DNA from: Siphonodentalium dalli
Taxonomy: Eukaryota; Mollusca; Scaphopoda; Gadilida; Siphonodentaliidae
Assembly: GCA_032622095.1 (NCBI GenBank)
Contig: CP136062.1
Span: 228,174,578-228,238,577, forward strand
Reading direction: 5' to 3'
DNA: 64,000 nucleotides
The translations under genes were made by a program, and so were the position numbers. Below are positions 12,801 to 27,800 of the stretch, one piece after another (the first letter of the stretch is position 1; each line of letters begins with the position of its first letter). The notes beneath the pieces are model-generated. The model saw nothing but the letters and a program-made list of their open reading frames with translations, had not been told where the DNA came from and did not search any database.

Positions 12801-15800
12801 GTTTAGTGGTATCTGAGACACAACCTATGTGTGAGGCACCATCTCGTGAGTTATGTTATGGCCAACTGAGCACGAATAGAATGGAAGAGGGGTGCTTTTC
12901 AAAAGTTGCAAAACACTGACGTTGAGTAGACAGTCACTCCAGTGTTCCATTGTTCACAAAAGTTGTTACTGGCTGTAAATGTGGTCCAAAAGTGACAATG
13001 TGAGTCCACGATAACATGCGTGTGATCTTCGGGACAGCTTGAGCCCACTGCATACCCAGGCCTTTCACTGAAAATCCAAAATGATTTGCCGGTTTTTGTG
13101 ATTTTTATCGCTATGAATTCCCAACAACACCAAATTCGAAAATCTGATGAGTCACCATCCAAGCCAAAGGCTATAATTATAAGCAAGGTTTGGTTATGAT
13201 GTTACAATCTCGAATGGCGACTCGTCAGTCTCATGCAGAAGCTCTCCATAGTTGTTTATATAGAGTTTTTATAGACTCGTCATATATTTTTTTCAGTATT
13301 TTCTGTTAGAAATATTGGATTTGAAAAATAAAAATGAATTTTTGTAGACTATGTTTTCCAGATTTTGAGAAAGAGTTAAAAATAAAAACCCTCCCTCCCT
13401 CATCCCATTGAGATCTAATTGCCTGAGAACACAGACATTTTATTTTAATGGTGATATTGTAAGTAGTTTGTCAAAGTTCAATTGAGCAGTACCATAATTA
13501 ATTTACAATATGTCATTTATTCCAGGAGAGGTTGCCCATCATTTGAGAGATTCATTACACACGCTATTCACTCCAGAATCCATCGAGTCGTACCGTCCTG
13601 TCATACAGAGGTAACAAGTCTGAGTTTAATGTGTCTGTCATTTGCAGAATGAGGTCCCCAGAGGTGACGCTATTCCGCATAGTGTGATAGCATCACCAAA
13701 CTCACCCTCTGGGGACCTCATTATGCATGGCCTCATCTGCTATGGGAGACATGGACTCAGATTGAAGTTCCCAAATGGTGAATATTGTGATGTACACCCA
13801 TTGGGAACCTCGATTATGTAATGTGTGGTCTGGCAATTTGGGGATATAGAGAAACTAAACTAAAACAGAAATAGATTCTATGTGAAGAAGATTCTATAGA
13901 AATTTGATAATAAAGAAACTTTCCAGAGAAGATGAGGCCTAAGGAGAATGAGGTCCCCAGAGGGTGAATTTAGTGATGCGGGATAGCGTCACTAAATTCA
14001 CCCTCTGGGGGCCTTATTCTGCAAATGACATGCACAGGGATTTTTTTAGGTGTCCTGACTCCTCAGGGTCCAGTAAACGGCCCCATTACCAATGGGAAAA
14101 AAGCACCTTTATTCTCAATTTTCAACCACCAAATTCCCAATTGCAGGCAGGTATATAATACCATCTGGTTTATTGAATAATTATAATTTTTTTTCTGAGT
14201 TTTGTACACTCAGTCGATCGATAAACGGCTGAAAACCCGTAGTAAATCGGCGATATCGGGAACATGCCCGCATCGTGTAATTGCAACCTAACTATTAGCT
14301 TAACATGTGAATTACCTCCCCTCTACCAGTCAGCGCATTTATGAAAGAGGGATGATAACTCTAAATAAATTGCTGATTTAAAACACGTGTACAGTAAATA
14401 TAAATATAAATGTTTCGACCAACACATCCTCGGAAAGTCTTAGTGTCCCCATTAAGTAGTATTTAATATGTGTACACAGCAAGGACTTGCATAAAGTTTA
14501 AAACAACTTGTCAATTTAATTCACCCTGAACTGTATTCAGTAAACTAATTGCGTAGGTGATGTGAAAACAGCATTTCACATTGACACCGCTGCCTGGATT
14601 AACATGAAAGATGCGTGATGTTACATAAATTATTCTTAGCTGTGTCGCCGATAAAAGGCAAATTTGAGGCACACCATGTGTGGTTGCTCCACTACGTGTC
14701 ACGTACGATTCATATTAAAGGGACACTTTGATTATTGCGACATAACCAAGATGCGGGCCCCGTTGGTTCAAAGTGCCCGGATGAAGATAATTAATCGAGT
14801 GTGCTTCTCACAGTACGAGCTAACTGCATGGCCTCCTATAGCCTGATACCGGAGTACGCTGTGTATGTCTCTTTGGAAAGCAGACGAAATTCATAAACGA
14901 TGTACATCTGTTAGGAATTTCGTCGGCTTTTCAAAGAGACATAGACAGGCTATTTGGCCATGCGTTTGTCACAACAGACCTGTTTCTGGCGTGCATGCAT
15001 AATTCGTGTTTTATTGATAGTAGTGATGAAAAGAGTAACGGCTTGTATTAATCGAATAATATAAATGAAGTTAGTTTGCCCTATCGTAATCAGGATGGAC
15101 TTTATTTTACCTATATACGGACTGTTCATTCTTGAAAGTGCAGCCTATACTCGTATAGTAAAACTGGGAATTATGCTTTCAAGATTCATATCAAGGCGAC
15201 GTCCAGTCGCGGGATGTTGGTCAGTTTCTGTCCCCGAGGCCAGGGGCGTACACCAGCTATGGCGGGGTTGTTGACGGGGTGTCACGCGTGCAAATATATA
15301 CATGTAGTGACAATAGCACTAACCTTTACAAATAAAAATAAATTGAGTTCGTGTGTCTGTCCGGAAAAAGGCGACAAAACGACTTAACCCCTCTGAAAAT
15401 GTGCACATAGGGTCATATCATGCACGTAACCCGGGGATTAAGGGCGCTAATAATGTGTATGACTTTGGCTATATATAGGCGATCAAACGGAGGGGCAGAT
15501 CGGCAGATTAAAATAAAAAAATAAAAATTGTTTCTTGAATTTGGGAATAGATTTTTACAACTTGTTTTGCTTCATCCTATTTTATGGATGTTAGTGTTGA
15601 AGTCTATTATAATATTTAAGGAAGGGGCAGACCTGTCAACAAATTTGGTATTTTGAAAAAAAAAATGATTTTGAAGCCATTTTCACCAAGCTTGTGTTAT
15701 TTCTTTAAAATGGGGAATGTGACCCTAAAAATAATATAATAAAAAAGAAATCCCGTACCCCCAGGGACCCCTGTGTCTGATATGGGAACATGTCTCTATT

Positions 15801-18800
15801 CCGAAGGTTCGCTATTCCGAAGGTTCACTATTCCGAAGGTTCGCTATTCCGAAGGTTCTCTATTCTGAAGGTTCGCTATTCCGAAGATTTTTGTTATTTT
15901 AAAGGTTAATTCTATATTCTAAAGTATTGAGAGGGTTCTTTATCACGAACACTCTTTTTATGAAGGAAATAACTTAAAGCATTGAAACAATAAATGTGAC
16001 TGTTTTCTTCGCGGGTTTCCTTGAGATTAAATGTCATTACGTATGACGTTATTTCCCAAAACATATTCACGTCAGACAACCCACACAATTGCTATGTTTC
16101 CATACGATTTAATCTCATCACGTATGACGTTATATCTCAATAATCTTAGAGGCAAGAATACGCCAGCTAAAGGCGGATTAAAACAGTGGGACTATAACTC
16201 TTAATGAATACTGCGTAGCAGAATGTTGTTGAATAGACGGGTATGAGATGAACCTAACTGCAATTGTGAATTTGTATTGAATTTTAAGGCCAACTTTCGA
16301 GTCACCGACTATTTTTTTTATAGTGCCTTGATATCAGGTTGTAATAACAATCTGTGCCATAAAATATGATTAAAACACTTTACGAAAAGCTAACACCTGT
16401 GAAGATGCAGTTAATCTGATAGCATTAGTATCGACGGATGGAGGAATTTTAATCTGATAGCATTAGTACAGTCGTTCAGGTAGTAACGGGTCACAGGCAG
16501 TAACGGGTCAGTTGCTGTTTATTGTCGTGGCAAAAGTCACAGATGCACTTGATCTCCCAAAATCCTGTTGATTCTTGAGAATGAATATGTGTTGGAGATC
16601 ATGTGCAATTTGTGGCGAGTTCTGACGGTAATTTCCGATTTAATTCAATTTTTCTGACGGACAGTGGAAACGCATCGGAGGAAAGTAGGTCAACAAAATA
16701 TGTCAAGTTGCAGATCGGCTGCTGCCAATAAAAAACAGAATAAAGTACACCCAAACTAAGCACTGTAAAATATTAACAAATTATTTATTTTTCAACTCCC
16801 AGACCCCCACAAAAGTTAAATTTGAATTCTTGAGGGACCTGTTGGGGGGGGGGGGGGGGGGGGGGGGGGGTATCCAAGCCAAATTATTAACCCACCCGCT
16901 ATATATATAGGGGTGTGGGAGGGACAGGGACGTGGCTAGATCATGCCATGAACCTCTACTAATGCTAACGCCCATTTTGAACTGACGGAGTGTGACCTCT
17001 ACTAGTACGGGCGTTAGCATTAGTAGAGGTTCATGACATGATCAAGGACGTGTCCAGAGGGTCTCCGTTGGTGACGTCCACCTTGGAATTTCCAATTACC
17101 CCCCCCCCCCCCACACCACCATTGAACCAGACAAATCTCCCAAGCCCCGCCAATGGTTTGAAAATTTCATCTGGTGTCTCAAACTTTCCAACTGTTGGAA
17201 ACGTCTAACCCCACCCCCCCCCCCCCTAAGGTTGGAAAATTTCCCGAAATAATGGACATTTTCAGACCAAAATGTTTACAAAAAAAATAGAAAAATATGC
17301 TGCTGTTGGTCTAAAAACAACTTATTCCCCACTATATAATAACTGGTTGGGCATATATACAAATAATTGAGAACAATTTCAACCTATGCGGGTAATTGTG
17401 GTGTAACATGCTCTAACTATAAAGTTGTGTTAGACTGGGTCAGGCATGATTTTCTAGCTTGAACATTTTTATCAATGTTGGGGAGGGGAGAGTCACCCCA
17501 ACACTATACCTGTCACTACGTCCTTGAGGAGGGGTGCAAGGAGGGTGTGATTACCTGGATTCAGGAAGTTGGGTCTCGCCCAAGGGATGACCAGTGCCCA
17601 TGGATATGAATATGCTAAGGTGCATCCACCAAATGAAGTGCCCAAGCCATATAATCCTACCCGAGAAAACCACAAAATTAAAAAAATATATAAACACCAA
17701 ATGATAATTTCGCGATTTCAATTGTTCCGTTATAAATTGATCTATTAGTACATTGCATTCTGTGTACAAATGGATATTGTGCCGTGTAACTGCTGTGATA
17801 ATAACCTGACAGGGATGAATCCAGCAGTCACTTCATGCAGTGCTACATTTAGCTGGCAGCCAGTGGCAGGTCAATTATATTGGGAGGGGGCTGCGAAAAT
17901 TTAAAATTAACACACAACTGAGGGTGGGTTGGGCACTTGGTGAAAATGGGTATCATGTCAGCGTCGACACACACCCAACACTCACTGTCGTTCGCGACGT
18001 CCTTGGTTGTAAAACATTTACCTTCGTTTTTCTGGATCGGAGCAAAAGGAAAGTAATTGCAAGTCCCAGTTTTGTCGTTTCTTCTTTCTTGATGTATATG
18101 TTGAACAGTTGAATACAAATGTAATCTAAATTGAATCATGATCCACAAATAAAGCGATAAGTGGACTAGCTCACAAACCAATGATATTAATTGGATACAT
18201 GTATATGTCAATCAGATTTGGCACTGGTAAGTGCTGCACATGCATTGCAATGAAATGAGTACACCACATTTGGTATTCATGGTCATATAAACATGTACAG
18301 GGTAGGCCAAATGAATATGTTGTCAGTTTTGTGTGTGTGTTTGTGTCATTAATTAATTAATTTAGAAACTACAAAACATTTAATTATGTACTGTCCGAAA
18401 GTAAATATAGAGCTTTGATAAAATCATTGACAATTAAATGTGAGTAAAAAATGTGAGTTAAAGATATATATATGTAATTAAATAAGTTATAGGCAATAAC
18501 AACAAATTTGCCACTCGAGGTGACTCAAGACAGTACAATCCGCAATGAATTATAACTGATCCACTTGGGATTTGGGATGCAAGCGCCGAAGGTGCTCGAA
18601 ATGATCAAATGATCTTGTCCGCCACCTTCTGTTCTGGTAAATTTCCATTTTCCAGTGTTTTATATCAGTTTGTTGCCTTTACCCCTGTTTATCCCATAGA
18701 AAGAATGGAGCTGTCCTATCCTGACTGCCAACCATCCACCCCAACTGCTGCCACCTCTGCTCTGATTATATACTAGTATATGTTTGTATTATGAACACAA

Positions 18801-21800
18801 AACATGCAATCACACACTGTAACACTACTACATATGATTTGTGAGTGAATGCTATTAACTGTACAGAGGGCCATATTATGTTGGGAACAAATGTAATTTG
18901 AGTTTGTATCTCCACTATAAAAAAATAATAAAAACATATTTCTCAACTACTAATTTTTCTACAAATTAGTTATTGATTGTGATTCACAGTTGTTGGAAAC
19001 TTGTCAAAAAACCCCTACTTATTAATATAATTGATATAACTATATTAATAAGTAGGGGTGGTGACATCTCTTTTCGGTTTTTTTGACAAGTTTCCAACAA
19101 CTGTGGTTTATAGTAAACAAGTTTGTGTTAGATTAAAAACTTTTAATTGGAATAAATACATCTTGCACATGTTATTTGTGGTTTAATAACACATGAACAG
19201 CCATCAATTGTGATACATACAGTTCAAACGAAAGGTGACCCTTTACTGCCTGAATTGACCCCTTATTGCCTGGATTTCGTGCTATCTTTGATCGCGTATT
19301 TTAAAAAGAAAGAGCAATATTTGTGAACAATACATAAGATGTATGATAGAGCTAGGATTTATGAACAAAATGACATATAAATTTTTATCCATTGTACTTG
19401 CATACAGACAGGTGCAGCACAAACATAAAAAGTGACCCTTTACTGCCTGAATGACTGTATCGACGGATGGAGGGAGTTTTTTGGTATTTATTGTGGTGGT
19501 GTTTTTTACATGGCTAATCCTGTGTTGAAGTGCCATTCTGATGAAGCAACCCTTCTAAAACTTTATTCGGCACAAAATCTTTTCATTTGGCAAAAGTAAA
19601 TTTGGTCCAGCGTTGACTCTGGCCAGCAACCTTGATGCCATCTGTTGTTATACTCCCCTCTGTCCTCCCGGGCATCTGTTGTTGTGCATGTTTTTGTCAT
19701 CGGTTCTGTTTGATGGACTTTCACAAATGATACTCAATATTTTGTGCAACCAGAAAAGTTACTAATCAAACTGCATACAAGCCTTGAAATACTGTGTCTG
19801 TCATTTGCAGAATGAGGTCACCAGAGGGAGAATTTAGTGATGCTACCCCGCATAGCGGGCTAGCATCACCAAATTCACCCTCTGGGGACCTCATTCTGCT
19901 GAGGTGTAAGCAGAATGAGGTCCCCAGAGGGTGAATTTGGTGATGCTAGCCCGCTATACAGGGTAGCATCACTAAATTCACCCTCTGGGGACCTCATTCT
20001 GCAAATGACAGACATGCTATTTCAAGGCTTGACTGCATAACTTATTGGTTATTATTGGTATTCTATTGTAGGGTCGTTCATGACAACATAAATAAATTGA
20101 AGTCTGATGCAGTATGTGGATACTCAATATTTAAGCGACTTGCCACAGAGGTCTGCCTCAGTTTATTTCTAGGACTCAATTTTGAGGAGGCCGCTGATCT
20201 ATCTGACAAAATTGTCTCCCTTACGACTACACATTGGCATGGTAAGTCTCTCAAATCCTACTGAGTTCATTGAAGCTCATTAACCCTTTACCCAACAGAA
20301 GGGCCCTGTGCCAATGCATTCTCTTATATATGCGAGTCGACCATAGGTCGCCTCGCATATATAAGAGAATGCATTGGCTTAACGCATTAAAAATTATAAA
20401 ATTGTTAAAGAATGTAAGAAAAAATGGTAAAAAGTGTTAACAAATTATATTTTTTAGGCCAATGCATTCTCTTATATATGCGAGGCGACCTATGGTCGAC
20501 TCGCATATATAAGAGAATGCATTGGCACAGGGCATAACTATAACCATCACAATGTGGTCAATGAGCCGGTTCCAATGATATCCATATTTGTATGGTTTTA
20601 TTGAGACAGACCCAAGATAATTTAGGCTGTTGCAGCTTTATTTGGCCGGTTTTGGCCGGTTTGTTGGGTAAAGGGTTAACCTGTAGGCAAACATACTATG
20701 AATGTGGACTGGGCTGTTAACAAGGGCTGTCCAGTCCTCTGCGGTCTGGCTCTCATGCCTGGATCAGTTCAAAGTGGTCCGGTCCACCTTTATATGAATA
20801 AATTACTTAGTTAACACAGCATATCACTTGATGACATTGAAATGAGGTTCGTTAATACTGTCTGTAGCACACACTGTCCCATTACATATAATTGTCACAC
20901 TGCAATAGTACCATGTCTATATGTAATTTAAATATAATATAATTGGAATAGTTGTACCCCTCATGTCACACAAGCATATTAAATGTTGTTGAAAAAATTA
21001 GATTTTGTTCAAAATAGCCACATATATATATACTCAGTTCTTATGTAATACTGATAGGGTATATTTTAATGTGTAACTTTGTATGCATATTTTTCCACTC
21101 CTTTGAATATATCCCAACAACAAGATACAACTGCTATCAACTGTCACCGACACCAAGACAATCACTGCCGGAACTATGCTTAGTTCTGCTCAGTGGAGAT
21201 TATGGTGGTGTTGGACCAGTCCAAGGCGGTGGTCCAGTCCAGTTCACATCCCTAACACATACACATATTAATTCCAGATATAAAGAATATTTACACTTTT
21301 TGTTTGAATACCGAAATATCTCACAAGTGTCTGTTTCTTTCTAGACATTAATGAGATGTTTCATGTAATCAAACAAAAAACTGTAAATATTTTTATTATA
21401 TGCTGTTATATGCGCCTTATTAATGATCAACATTTCTAAACTATGTGGAATTTTCACTTTTAAAAGTATAACAAAATTAACAATACATATACTCGAAAAG
21501 AAATGACTGGTTACAGTGAAATAACGAAAGCTACAGTGAAATAAAAGAGGTACATACGATGATCTACGTTATTTTCGTTATTTTCATTTTTCATTCACTG
21601 ATGTTTTATTTAATGACAAAGGCATTAATCTGTGGATCGGGTACTGGTATGTATCAGAGGGGAAATATGCACGGGAACATGACCCTGAAAAGATACCCAC
21701 TGCCCCTCTTGTGGAAACCATGAAACTGTTAACCCTTTCATGATGGGAGATTCCTGAATTTTTTACGAAAACCCTGTGCCAATGCATTCTCTTATATATG

Positions 21801-24800
21801 CGAGTCGACCATATTTTTAAATTGCTAAAAAAAAATTTAAAAATGTAAGAAAATATGAAAAAAAAGTTAAAAATTGTTAAAGAATGTACGAAATGATGAT
21901 AAAAATTGTAAAAGAATTTAAAAAAAAATGATAAAGAATGTAAGAAAAAATTATAAAAAATTATAAAATTGTTAAGAATATAAGAAACAATTATAAAAAT
22001 TTTAAAGAATATTAGAAAAAATATTAAAAATTGTTATAGAATATAAGAAAAAATTATAACAAAAAATTATAAAAGAATGTAAGGCGACACCAATTTTTAA
22101 TTCTGGTTTACGAACACCTCCTACAACTTTTTTTCCATTTCATGAAAAAAAATGAAACTTTTTTCTCCCAAATTTTGTTTACATGTGTACTGATTTTCAT
22201 TTGCTGTCGCATCCGGTTCTGCTTATGATCATTTACAGATCCATATTTTCATGTATTTCATGACAAGAAATGTCTCGTTTGGTTCAGAATTTCATTCAAA
22301 AACATTTTTTCACAATTTTTGTAAAATTTATGTAAAATTCCACGATTTACTTGATGTAATACTGGGGGGAACAATTTTTTTTATTTTTATTTTTTTCCCT
22401 CCTGCATCTACTTTTTTTCTCCCCACATGTTCGTAAACCAGACTTAAAAATTGGTGTCGCCTAAGAAAAAATTGTAAAAAAATTATAAAATTGTTAAAGA
22501 ATGTGAGAAAAATTTATAAAAATAGGTCGCCTCGCATATATACGAGAATGCATTGGCACAGGGTCTTTAATGTTGCACCAGCATAGTTCCCTTCATGAAA
22601 CTGTTAATACTTATATATTATTTATATAAAGTTAATGGATATTCATCTTGCATAGTTAGTTTTATTTTACCCCATGCACTTCCAATGACAAACTGAACAT
22701 CCGTTAATTACTTTTATTATGTCAACTCTTGCAATTAGCCAATCAGCGTGGATATATAGTGACGGTATATGAACCCATATTATGTCGGTGACCTAATATG
22801 AAATCAATATTAGGTGCTTATCCGCCATCTTGTTTTTTCAGAAATTCTGTCGCCTCGGGAATATTTTTGTTGTATTTTGGCGCCAAGAAAGGGGATATCT
22901 GTCGGACATCATTTTCTGTGAATTTAAAGACATAGTACCATGTCCCAAAACCTGCATGCGATATATTTGAGGAATTCTAAAGACTCATAAATTAACTATC
23001 AAACTCAACAAGTTGTCCTACTTCTGGTAATTAGCCATTGACTCAATGCGTTGAAGTTCAATGCCCATGACGGGTCACTGTGACATTACATAAGTTAATG
23101 GCCATAGACGACACATTTATCTTATCAAATTACATTAAATTACAGTGACGATTAATCAAAGGGATATGCTGGAATTTGTCCACTGACATAATAAATACGT
23201 TACGAGATGCTTAGTGATCGGATATGGTGTCATGTGAGATTCAGCGAGATCAATATTAGGCTCGGCCCACAGCCTAGCCTAATATTGATCTCACTTCGCC
23301 TCACATGACACCATATCCGACCACTAAGCGTCTCGTAACTTATAATATTCACACTCAATCAGCGTGAAAGTTGGTGAGTCATCTTCTATGACACATTGTA
23401 GGCCATGGTCCAAATTTGGGCTACATTGGACGCATGGTTGAAAAGTTATAAATGAGCCAAAAGTGTTACACACACAAACAGGCATACATACAGGCGATGG
23501 GTTTTATAGATATAGATATTAAATATCAACAAATCATTTCTTCGAAGTTTCTGCTGAATTACACAGTGCGTTAATTTCCCCATGAAACAAAAATGCTAAA
23601 ACTAACTTAGACTTAGTAGTGAGAAATTTGGAGACTTTTGGAACATGAAGTTGAGGCGCTATGAAAACATTTGAATATGGAAGAAAATACAAATTATGGC
23701 GAATTGGTGATAGTTTTGTGCATGTGGAAATTCACATCTCTTTTATTGGTATAATATGTGTCCCTCTCTCCATTACAGGTATAATCAGTGTTCCTCTCTC
23801 CATTACAGGTATAATCAGTGTTCCTCTCTCCATTAAAATACCTCTGCCTGGTATTGTTGATGCATCGACATACAGGAAAGCATTAGATGCAAAGGTTGGT
23901 TGATATTAATATAGGAATCAGCTTGTCGGTTCTTCTGTCGAGCTGTAGACACAACTTTGCAGAGTTTTTATTCCTACATTTTTCTACAAGTTTGTTTTGA
24001 AACTTGGCACATATTTTTCCGCTAAGGCAAGCCCTTCAACTGAACTATGTGGATTATATCTCCGGCCTTGTGTCAATCAGGAGAGTTAAAATTTATTGCC
24101 GTTTATTTCCTAATCCCGGTCAATCCATGCTCGGATTTGTCTTGCATACGAGATCTTCGGCTTATGGACTGTCAATAAGGTCAGTCGACCGCATAAGTAG
24201 ATAAAATTAATTATAATTTTAAAAATTATATATTTAGTACCATGGGAACCTGTGCACTACGATTATGAGGTCCGGCCGACTTTTTTTTGGTGAAATTATC
24301 CCCCTTTTTCGACTTAGAGATCCCCTTTTTTCGACTTAGAAAATGTTCTCAAGATGCATAATTTCGTCCGTATTTGTAGTCCTACATTTTTTCTGTCAAT
24401 ATTATGAAACTTGGCATAGATAGTTAGTGCCATGGGAACCTGTGCACCTGTGATAATGATGTGCATCCAACTTTTTTGTGGAGTTATCCCCCTTTTTCGA
24501 CTTAAAATGTTCGCAGCATACAGAGCACTGGACTCGTTCCTAGGGTTCAGCATATTACGCTCCGGCAAGTAGCGACTAATAAGTGCCCCCATACTGTTTA
24601 TGGGGATTGCGTTGTTGATATATATAGTATCACTGGAAATAACCCAGGTGACAAGCACCTTGGGCATAGGAAAGCACTACATTTACTTCATTATGAGCTC
24701 ATGACGTCATATCCGATAATACTAGGGGGCAGAATTCCACCTCCTAACATGGTGGTACTTACTCAGGCTTTCCGCCAGGTTTTTGGGGAAAGGGTCCTGT

Positions 24801-27800
24801 ATCAGCCGAGGGGGGGAAATGCAGTCAATGTTTTCAATGTCGTGGAAACACTAGTGGACCTACTTTTGTTGTATCGGCCAATAGAAGAATCAGAGAGTAG
24901 ATTTGCTAATCGTTTTGCATCCATTTTCTACCCAAGTTACTATGCTATCAACCGCAATAACTTTAAAACCTAGAAAATTTATTAGATAAAAATTAATTGC
25001 CAGGTTAATGTCACCGGTGGTGAAGGCCTTGCGTTGTTACCAGAATACGGAAAAGCGCCCGTTAAAGTTAAACGACTCACTATTCAAGACTCATCAGATA
25101 GTTCGGATGCATAACGTGCCGGAATATAATACTCAGCAGATAGATGATTAGCAGGTTGGAAGCAATGAGGGAATAGAATAAAGGCGCAATGTTTTAGTTC
25201 TAAATATCAAGCTCAATTATAATAAACATAGATAAGATGCTTTGAAAAAAATGGAGTGATATATATATTTTACGACATGAAGATAGAATCAGTGGGTATG
25301 ATTAAATTATTGGTAGTCATTTTTCGTAACCTAACCACAGCAACGTAACCAGCGGACTCCAAAGCATGTATTCTAGCGATGACGGGTTTGATCACTTCCT
25401 CAGTTCATCTACTGTGTCTGCAGGTTGGAGTTAGCGTGCAACGTGCAGAGCCGTGTGTGCTCGTTCAGAATCCGGAGCATTTCAATAAAAACTAAATAAA
25501 GTGTACTCTATATTCTAAATATGGAACACATCGACCCTGCACGTTGAATGTTAGCTCCGGCCTATAGACATACTGACATCCAACTTTTAGTGTTAGATCG
25601 GTCCGAGTGTGTATTCTCGCTAGAATTTCAAATAAAGTTGACAACTATTTAAATTTCTTAGCACTGTCCCAACAAAATTGAGAAGTATAAACATCTTTAT
25701 ACATATGGAATATGTCCTGTGGTATGACAGAAGGGGAAAAATTGGCTGGGGGGATGGGACCCTTAAAGGGATCCCCTGCCCTACTAGCGGAAAGCCTGAC
25801 TTACTGGACTCTGACGTTATGTCATGGAACAGTTGAGCGGCACATCTGAGCCAGGTACGAGACATACAGAGGACTGGCTGCCATGGGGTGTATCCTTAGT
25901 TCCTTTGAGAAGCACACCTCTAGTTTGTTGTCCCCCGGAAAAAAAATTATTAAAATAGCCGGTGTCCGTCCGTCCGTCCATCGAGCCGTCCGTCCGGAAA
26001 TGGTTTCCGGATGATAACTTTAGTTTCGGTTATTAGATCAAAAGCAAATTTCATAGGTGAGTTTATCAGACCAAAATAAAGGTCAAGTTCGAATATGGGT
26101 TTGCTCCGCCCATTTTTGTGAGAGTTATGGCCCTTTTTTGACTTGGAAAACCCCTGAAAGTTGGTTTCCGGATGATAACTTTAGTAGAGTTAATCGGATT
26201 CAAACCAAATTTGGTATATTACTTTCTCCCAGCAAAACACAGGTCAAGTTCAAACTTGGGTTCTGCCTGACCATTTTTGGCAGAGTTATGCCGCTTTTTC
26301 GACATAGAAAATTCAATTTTACTTCTTTTTTTTGGTTTCCGGATGATAACTTGATTTTGGGTTGTTTATATGCAAAATCCGATAATTTTTGCGAGAGGTA
26401 TGGCCGACCGGACATATAAAACCCCAAAAGTTGGTGTCCGGATGATAACTTTAGTAGAGTTAATCAGATTTAAATCAAATATGGTATGTCTCTTTGTCCC
26501 AGCAAAACACAGGTCAAGTTCGAATTCGGGTTCCGACCGCCAATTTTCACCAGAGTTATGTCCCTTTTTTACTTAAAATTTTTGCCAATTTGAGGTTTCC
26601 GGATGAAAACTTTAGTAAATGTGTACTGAATGAAATTAAATTTGGTATATGTAGGTTTACTAGCACAAAAGACAGATCAAGTTCGAAGAATTTGAGTTTG
26701 AACCGATGATTTTGCTCAGAGTTATGGGCTTTTCGACTTAGAAAATTAAATTTTTCTTGTAATTTTCTTCATTTTGTGCCAATTTGAGGTTATATTTTGA
26801 CTTTAAGAGTTTTTTTAAGATTTGGTTATTTGTATGCATGACAGTAATGAGACAATGCACTAGTGTCTTATCCATATAGTATACTTCTACAAAGCCTCCG
26901 CTCCAAATGAAGCCACCGGTTCGGGGGACACTGTGGCCGAGCAGCCTTTTATTCTCCTTGAAGGGGTCCAAGGCACTGAGCCTGAGTTTAATGTGCCTGT
27001 TATTTGCAGAATGAGGATCCCAGAATGAGAATTTAGTGACGCTATCCCTCATAGCAAGCTAGCATCACTAAATTCACCCTCTGGGGACCTCATTCTGCAT
27101 GGCCTCATCAGCTATGGGAGACATAGACTCAGATTGAAGTTCCCAAATGGTGAATATTGTGATGTACACCGATTGGGAATCTCGATTATGCAATGTGTCG
27201 TCTGCCAATTTGGGGATATAGTGAAACTAAACCAAAAAAGAAATAGAATCTATGTGAAGAAGTATCTATAGAAATTTGATAATAAAGAAACTTTGCAGAG
27301 AATATGAGGCCTGAGCAGAATGAGGTCAACAGAGTGTGAATTGAGTGATGCTAGACCACTGCCCTTACCGAAATCATTAGCCATCTGTTAGCCATTCTTT
27401 AGCACTCGGAAGAGAAGGAATGATGGCTTACTGATGGCTAGCAGTTTTCAGAGGATATGGATGGCTAATGCAAAATTTAGCCATCGAGGCTAGGTGATGG
27501 CTAGATGATGGCTTATTAGCCATCGCTTAGCCCTCCTATAGGCCGAAATATTTAAATGAGCTAAGCCATCGCTTAGCCCTCGATGGATGGATGGCTAGTA
27601 GGCCGATGGCTAGTAGGCCGATGGCTAGTACACTACTGATGGCTTGTAAGCCGATGGCTAGTAGGCCGATGGCTAGTAGGCCGATGGCCAGTAAGCCATC
27701 GGATTGTTAGCCCTGGACATTTAGTGATGGCTATATATGTTATATAACTTGCTTCAGGAGGAATAACTCTTTGGCATCATCTATTTGAGAATGAATTATC

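Larger units (their letters stand above)
14040..16840. other. intron 3 stretch without recognised gene
   Basis: Apart from the 14826 inverted repeat and 15796 minisatellite, nothing recognisable. Short frames have no family motifs. Confidence 0.45.

Noticed and set aside
17849-18211. 120-codon minus-strand gene
   Set aside because: No motif, hydrophobic and Cys pattern uninformative, and no supporting splice sites or neighbours.
24701-24973. 90-codon frame as a gene
   Set aside because: No recognisable domain, no splice context and lies in repeat-like intron sequence.
27380-27735. Telomere-like or satellite array of GATGGCTA
   Set aside because: Irregular spacing and a counterpart at 35846-36060 show it is the subterminal part of a transposon.
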